Shown piece by piece: positions 47,586-51,168 of a stretch of DNA of 51,168 bases. The first letter of the stretch is position 1. Every line of letters starts with the position of its first letter. The translations under genes were made by a program, and so were the position numbers. The stretch is from NCBI GenBank assembly GCA_036506495.1, contig DASXRQ010000053.1, forward strand, positions 1 through 51,168, read 5' to 3'. The stretch is from DASXRC01 sp036506495 (GTDB lineage Bacteria; Actinomycetota; Actinomycetes; Mycobacteriales; Micromonosporaceae). The notes below the pieces were generated by a model. That model was not told the origin of the DNA. It searched no databases and worked only from the letters and a program-made list of their open reading frames with translations.

Positions 47586-48631
47586 CAGTACACGGACAGG
47601 TGCACGTGGTTGGTATGCATGCTCGCGGGGTCGCAGCACCCGCTGTATGACCGCCAGCCGCTGCCCGGGAACCAGATCTGCCTGTACCAGATCACGTACA
47701 GCACGCCAAGCCGGTCGGCGTTGCGCACGAAGAACGCGGCGAGGTTGTTGCCGTACAACCGGTCACCGCCGGTGGCGGTGCCACCGAAGCCGTACCTCGA
47801 GGCGGAGAAGTCGCACGCGCGGCCCTTGGGGTGCTCACCGGACCCGCCGAAGCGGTGGCACGAGGTGTAGCGGGTGAAGCCGGCGGCCCGCGCCTCCAGG
47901 TACGCGTGCAGCATCCGCGGTGTAATGCAGCTCGACGTCGTCGGGTCGTCGATCGTGCACGACTCGCGCGGCCAGCTCCCGTCCGGGTTGCGTGGCGCCG
48001 GCTTGGCCAGCGGCGAGTTGATGCTCACGTACCCGCCGGTGGGCCGCCCGCCGACCGCGGCCAGGGCGCGCTCGGCGTCGTCCTTGCGCTTCTTCATGAT
48101 GGCCAGCTGCTTCTGGCCCTCGTTGACCTCGGCGTCGTACTGCGCCTTCGCGCGACGCCACTCGTCGCGGGCCTGGGTCAGCTTGCGAATCGCCGCGTCG
48201 TCGCGCAGCGCCAGCACGTCCACCGCGACGGCCCGCTCGAGGAACGCGTCGGGCGACGTGCTGTTGAGAAGCGCACTGATCGCGCTGAGCCGGCCGGTCC
48301 GGTACGCGATCACGGCAACCGCGCCCACCTCGCCGGTGATCGCGACGAGCCGGTCCTGCGCACGCTGCAGTTGCAGGGTGAGCTGAACCTGCTTCCGCTT
48401 CGACTGCTCGAGCCGGTTCTTGGCGTCGATGTAGCCGCGGCCGGCCGCTTCGAGCACGTCGCGAAGCGTCTTGGGTGCGCCCTCATCGTCCGTCGAGTCG
48501 TTCGTGCCGGGCGGGCTGGGCGACGGGTTGGCCGAGGCGGGCAGGCCGGGCGTTCCGAGCAACACGGCTGCGGCCGCGACGAGCGCCACGACCAGCGCGA
48601 CGCGCCGGCGTACGGCTCCCGTCACTGTCAC
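47585..48631 (-). CDS. Secreted coiled-coil cell-wall peptidase-like protein
   Basis: The 348-residue product has a signal peptide (to about ASA at 34) and a long coiled coil (about 55-195, with AKNRLEQSKRKQVQLTLQLQRAQDRL). Its C-terminal domain shows HPKGRACDFSASRYGFGG and NHVHLSVY. The H-x6-D and H-x-H pattern is that of LAS/M15-type zinc peptidases and of the ARB_07466-like C-terminal domain often attached to such coiled coils, so peptidoglycan cleavage is plausible. The start is GTG, with GGAAGGA upstream immediately after a ydaO-type riboswitch. c-di-AMP control of wall hydrolases is a known actinobacterial theme. Confidence 0.88.
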   Translation of the reverse strand: MTVTGAVRRRVALVVALVAAAAVLLGTPGLPASANPSPSPPGTNDSTDDEGAPKTLRDVLEAAGRGYIDAKNRLEQSKRKQVQLTLQLQRAQDRLVAITGEVGAVAVIAYRTGRLSAISALLNSTSPDAFLERAVAVDVLALRDDAAIRKLTQARDEWRRAKAQYDAEVNEGQKQLAIMKKRKDDAERALAAVGGRPTGGYVSINSPLAKPAPRNPDGSWPRESCTIDDPTTSSCITPRMLHAYLEARAAGFTRYTSCHRFGGSGEHPKGRACDFSASRYGFGGTATGGDRLYGNNLAAFFVRNADRLGVLYVIWYRQIWFPGSGWRSYSGCCDPASMHTNHVHLSVY

Positions 48632-48648
48632 GAACGCGTTCCTTCCGT

Positions 48649-48802
48649 CGGCCGCCTACCGGGTTAGCTGACGGGTTCGGGACGGAACGACCCCTACCGC
48701 TGGCGCGGACTCACCCCTGTTGCCTGGTTCCCCGGCTGGCCCCAACGGCCATTCGGCGGCGGCCATCCGCAGGCACCGGGAGGTGCCTCCTGGCGGCGGC
48801 CG
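48649..48802 (-). ncRNA. ydaO/yuaA cyclic-di-AMP riboswitch
   Basis: The minus-strand leader contains the hallmark segments of this class in order: GCCGGGGAACCAGG, CAGGGGTGAGTCCGCGCC, AGGGGTCGTTCCGTC and CCGAACCCGTCAGCTAACC. The closing stem P1 pairs CGGCCGCC near 48802 with GGCGGCCG near 48649. The riboswitch ends 17 bases before the GTG start of the coiled-coil wall protein. The ribosome-binding site GGAAGGA begins immediately after P1, and no obvious terminator lies between. Ligand binding may therefore act on translation or on an upstream fold. The class normally turns genes off when c-di-AMP is bound. Confidence 0.93.
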
Positions 48803-48900
48803 GCCGTCAGCTTACCGGAGGATGTTCGCGTCGGAACCCCGGCTGTGTCCGCCTTTCGGCCGAGTTCGCACCTGCGGGGATCAAACGTGTTCGGGCTACT

Positions 48901-48920
48901 ACTGACCGCAGCGGGTCAGT
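48901..48920 (-). terminator. Small hairpin at the response-regulator stop
   Basis: ACTGACC (48901-48907) and GGTCAGT (48914-48920) form a 7-bp stem with a 6-base loop that overlaps the stop codon of the response regulator. No U-tract follows. It could be a weak terminator before the riboswitch leader of the next gene. Confidence 0.35.
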
Positions 48921-49368
48921 TCTTCGGCGGGAGCTTCACCACGCTGACAAAGAAGTCGTCGATCTGCCGCACCACGGCGATGAACCGGTCGAAGTCCACC
49001 GGCTTCGTCACGTACGCATTCGCGTGCAGCCGGTAGCTGCCCAAAATGTCCTCATCGGAGCTCGACGTGGTCAGCACGACGACCGGAATCTGCCCCAGCT
49101 CCTCATCCTTCTTGATCTCGGCGAGCACCTCCCGCCCGTCCCGCTTGGGCAGATTCAGGTCGAGCAGGATCAAATCGGGGCGGTCCGCGTCGGCGTACTC
49201 GCCCTGCCGGTGGAGGTACTCGAGCGCCTGGGCCCCGTCGGTGAGCACGGTGAGCCGGTTGCGGACCTTGTGCTCCTCGAACGCTTCCCTCGTCATCAGC
49301 ACGTCACCGGGGTCGTCCTCGATAAGCAGGACCTCGATGGGTCTCGCGCCGTCGGCGGGTTCGGTCAA
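48916..49368 (-). CDS. Single-domain response regulator (Rcp1/CheY-like)
   Basis: This 150-residue receiver domain has no output domain. It has acidic pocket residues in LLIEDDPGDVLMTREAF, phosphoacceptor Asp70 (LILLDLNLPKRDG), Thr in VVVLTTSSSDEDI and Lys in AYVTKPVDF. The LNLP signature and length match the Rcp1 group that partners phytochrome-like kinases. The start is TTG overlapping the stop of the histidine kinase gene (TTGA), so the pair is translationally coupled. It probably passes the signal to a partner protein, not to DNA. Confidence 0.93.
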   Translation of the reverse strand: MTEPADGARPIEVLLIEDDPGDVLMTREAFEEHKVRNRLTVLTDGAQALEYLHRQGEYADADRPDLILLDLNLPKRDGREVLAEIKKDEELGQIPVVVLTTSSSDEDILGSYRLHANAYVTKPVDFDRFIAVVRQIDDFFVSVVKLPPKN

Positions 49369-50999
49369 ATCGCTGCCTCCTTCTCAACGGATCCGACCTC
49401 GTCGGATCCGGCCTCGTCGGATCCGGCGTCGTCGCCGGACTCCGACGAGGCCTCGACGACCACCGGCAGGGTGAACCGGATCGCGGCGCCGTCGACGACG
49501 TTTGGATCGGCCCAGATGCTCCCGCCGTGATACTCGACGATCTTCTTCGCGATGGCGAGCCCGATTCCGGTTCCGGGATAGGCGTCCTTCGGGTGCAGCC
49601 GTTGGAAGATCACGAAGATCTTCTCCGCGAACTCGGCCTCCAGGCCGATGCCATTGTCCCGGCACGTGATCTGCCAGTAGTCGCCTTCGCGCTGGGCCGA
49701 CACGTGGACCTTCGGCGGCTCGTCCGGGCGGCGGAACTTCAGCGCGTTGCTCACGAGGTTGGCCAACAGCGTGGCGAGCAGCGGCTCGTCGCCCATGACG
49801 ACGGGCAGGCCGGACCAGGTGATCTGGCCGCCGGCGTACCGCCGCGTCGCGTCGACCTGGTCGGCCACCTCGGCCATCACGTTGTCGAGGTCGACGAGGG
49901 TGAACTCGCCCTCGCCCGCGGCCCGGCCGATCCGGGAGAAGGCGAGGAGGTCGCCGATCAGCCGCTGCATGCGCTGGGCCCCGTCGACCGCGAACGCGAT
50001 GTACTGGTCGGCCCGCTCGTCGAGCTTGCCGCCGTAGCGACGCTGCAGCAGCTGGCAGAAGCTGGCGACCTTACGCAGCGGCTCCTGCAGATCGTGGGAT
50101 GCGACGTACGCGAACTGTTCGAGATCACGATTGGAGCGGGCGAGCTCGGCCGCCTGCGCCGCCAGCTGGGCGTTGACGACCTCCACCCGCTCGCGGGCGG
50201 CCAGGACCTCGGCGAGGTCCGAGGCGATCTGCCTACGCATGCGTTCGACGTCCCTGGCCAGGCCGGCCAGCTCGGGCGGGCCGGTGCTCGCGATCGCGTG
50301 GTCGTATTCGCCGTCCGATACCCGGCGCACCTCGCGTGCCAGGGACGTGATCGGCTCGTTGACGAGCCGGTTCATGAGCACCACAAGCGCGCCGCCGGTG
50401 ACCACGACCACGACGACCGCCACCAGCAACAGCAGGATGAGGAGCCGGCTGCTCTCCCTGGCCTGACGGGCGATCTCGTCGCGGTACTGCGCGATACCGT
50501 CCTGCAATCGGTTGACCGAATCCCGCACCTCGTCGAACCGTTGTCGCGTCGCGTCCGACACCAGGCGCTGACCCGCGGCCGGACCGCCGGCCGCGACCGC
50601 GGATATCACCGGCTCGGCGTAGCGCTGCCGCCACGCCACCGCCCTCGCCGCGACCGAGTCCACGTCGGCCAACAGCCGCGGCTCACCCGCGAGCAGCCGA
50701 CGCATGTCCGTCACCAACTGCCGCTCGGCGTCCTGCCCGTTCCGGTACGGCTCGAGGTCGGCCCGCCGACCAGTCAGGGCGTACCCGCGGACGGCCGTCT
50801 CCTGATCGACCAGCGCGGCGAGCAACTTCTCCGAGGCGCTGCGCAGCGGACCGGCCCGATTGGCCAGCGCGTCCACCTGCGTCCGGTTGACGGTCGCCGC
50901 CAACGCCGCGCTCGCCGCGAGCAGAGTCAGCACCACGCCCGCGGTCAGGGACAGCCCGATCACGCGTCGCCGCAGCGTCCACTGTCGACGTCGGCTCAC
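49365..50999 (-). CDS. CHASE3-HAMP sensor histidine kinase
   Basis: This is a 544-residue membrane kinase. It has an N-terminal helix (13-36) and an extracellular CHASE3 region (about 40-180, with DQETAVRGYALTGR). A second helix (186-208) leads to HAMP, coiled coil, HisKA with His302 (FAYVASHDLQEPLRKV) and HATPase_c (NLVSNALKF, DNGIGL, GTGIGLAIAKKIVEYHGG). The HDLQEPL form is that of phytochrome-type kinases that pair with Rcp1-like regulators, consistent with the next gene. The C-terminal tail contains three 15-bp repeats (49389-49433) encoding an acidic (SDEAG) repeat. The GTG start overlaps the upstream phosphatase stop. Confidence 0.94.
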   Translation of the reverse strand: MSRRRQWTLRRRVIGLSLTAGVVLTLLAASAALAATVNRTQVDALANRAGPLRSASEKLLAALVDQETAVRGYALTGRRADLEPYRNGQDAERQLVTDMRRLLAGEPRLLADVDSVAARAVAWRQRYAEPVISAVAAGGPAAGQRLVSDATRQRFDEVRDSVNRLQDGIAQYRDEIARQARESSRLLILLLLVAVVVVVVTGGALVVLMNRLVNEPITSLAREVRRVSDGEYDHAIASTGPPELAGLARDVERMRRQIASDLAEVLAARERVEVVNAQLAAQAAELARSNRDLEQFAYVASHDLQEPLRKVASFCQLLQRRYGGKLDERADQYIAFAVDGAQRMQRLIGDLLAFSRIGRAAGEGEFTLVDLDNVMAEVADQVDATRRYAGGQITWSGLPVVMGDEPLLATLLANLVSNALKFRRPDEPPKVHVSAQREGDYWQITCRDNGIGLEAEFAEKIFVIFQRLHPKDAYPGTGIGLAIAKKIVEYHGGSIWADPNVVDGAAIRFTLPVVVEASSESGDDAGSDEAGSDEVGSVEKEAAI

Positions 51000-51168
51000 G
51001 GATCACCGCCCCCGGTCAGCAGCAGCGCGGCCACGTCGTCGGCGAGCGGGCCGCCGTTCAACTCCTCCGCCTTGCCCACGAGCCACGCCGGCAGCTCCGG
51101 CAGCGGTACGCCGTCGGCGAGCGCCCGCTCGACGAGGCGCACGAGTCCAGGCACTTCCAACCGCTCCT
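50996..51168 (-). CDS. PP2C/SpoIIE-type phosphatase C-terminus (partial)
   Basis: The last 57 codons of a gene entering from the right edge end with LPAWLVGKAEELNGGPLADDVAALLL and a short Gly-rich tail. The ADDVAALLL pattern is the final metal-binding motif of SpoIIE/PP2C phosphatases, and the preceding helix (GLVRLVERALADG) fits that fold. The stop overlaps the histidine kinase GTG (GTGA), so phosphatase, kinase and response regulator form one coupled unit. Most of the protein is outside the window, so the call rests on a short end. Confidence 0.6.
   Translation of the reverse strand, partial: ERLEVPGLVRLVERALADGVPLPELPAWLVGKAEELNGGPLADDVAALLLTGGGDP

Noticed and set aside
46080..47870. Plus-strand open frame of about 600 codons opposite the spermidine-synthase-like gene
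   Set aside because: Low-complexity Gly/Arg/Asp/Gln composition and no motif; the minus strand encodes a recognisable protein.

Overview
The window is high-GC chromosomal DNA from an actinomycete, most likely Micromonosporaceae-like. I infer this from the codon bias, the GTG/TTG starts, the order tRNA-Thr, tRNA-Met, rpmG, hadA, hadB, tRNA-Trp, secE, nusG, and a block resembling the mycobacterial Rv3206c-Rv3211 neighbourhood. No rRNA, CRISPR array, phage or recognisable transposase was found, and no gene-free stretch exceeds about 300 bases.

Layout. 1-2185: translation, secretion and lipid genes on the minus strand with three tRNAs. 2276-6008: a membrane GGDEF-EAL protein, a tiny secreted peptide with a duplicated EVGWE motif, tRNA-Tyr and a YajQ-family protein. 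6022-10571: a MarR regulator diverging from a YczE-like membrane protein and a flavin reductase, an MFS transporter, a frameshifted gene and htpX. 10813-22395: an unusual second-type complex I cluster (nuoB, C, H, I, J, K, L, M, N). It has no nuoA, D, E, F or G, and it is interrupted three times by genes on the opposite strand (Uma2 nuclease, 2-oxoglutarate oxygenase, glucose-dehydrogenase-like enzyme). 22628-27859: gamma-glutamyltransferase, an alkyltransferase-like repair protein, proB-proA and a terpene-cyclase-fold protein. 27981-37721: moeZ, a DUF3152 protein, hydrolase, lipoprotein, a large Pro/Ala-rich protein, TetR, DUF3107, a ferritin-like protein and a DEAD-box helicase. 37816-44214: hypothetical, MBL and methyltransferase genes, a His-motif anchored protein and a RecQ helicase fused to a phosphoribosyltransferase-like domain. 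44368-51168: a Ser/Thr kinase with a cellulose-binding-type ectodomain, a spermidine-synthase-like membrane protein, a secreted coiled-coil cell-wall protein behind a c-di-AMP (ydaO/yuaA) riboswitch, and an overlapping PP2C phosphatase, histidine kinase and response regulator unit.

Recurring themes. Several intergenic gaps hold long imperfect palindromes. Two of them (27888-27945 and 44260-44319) can be aligned along their whole length, loops included, and so belong to one dispersed repeat family. Several genes carry in-frame 15-24 bp tandem repeats. A MarR operator pair overlaps a promoter that appears to make a leaderless mRNA. Nucleotide second messengers appear twice: c-di-GMP on the left and the c-di-AMP riboswitch on the right.
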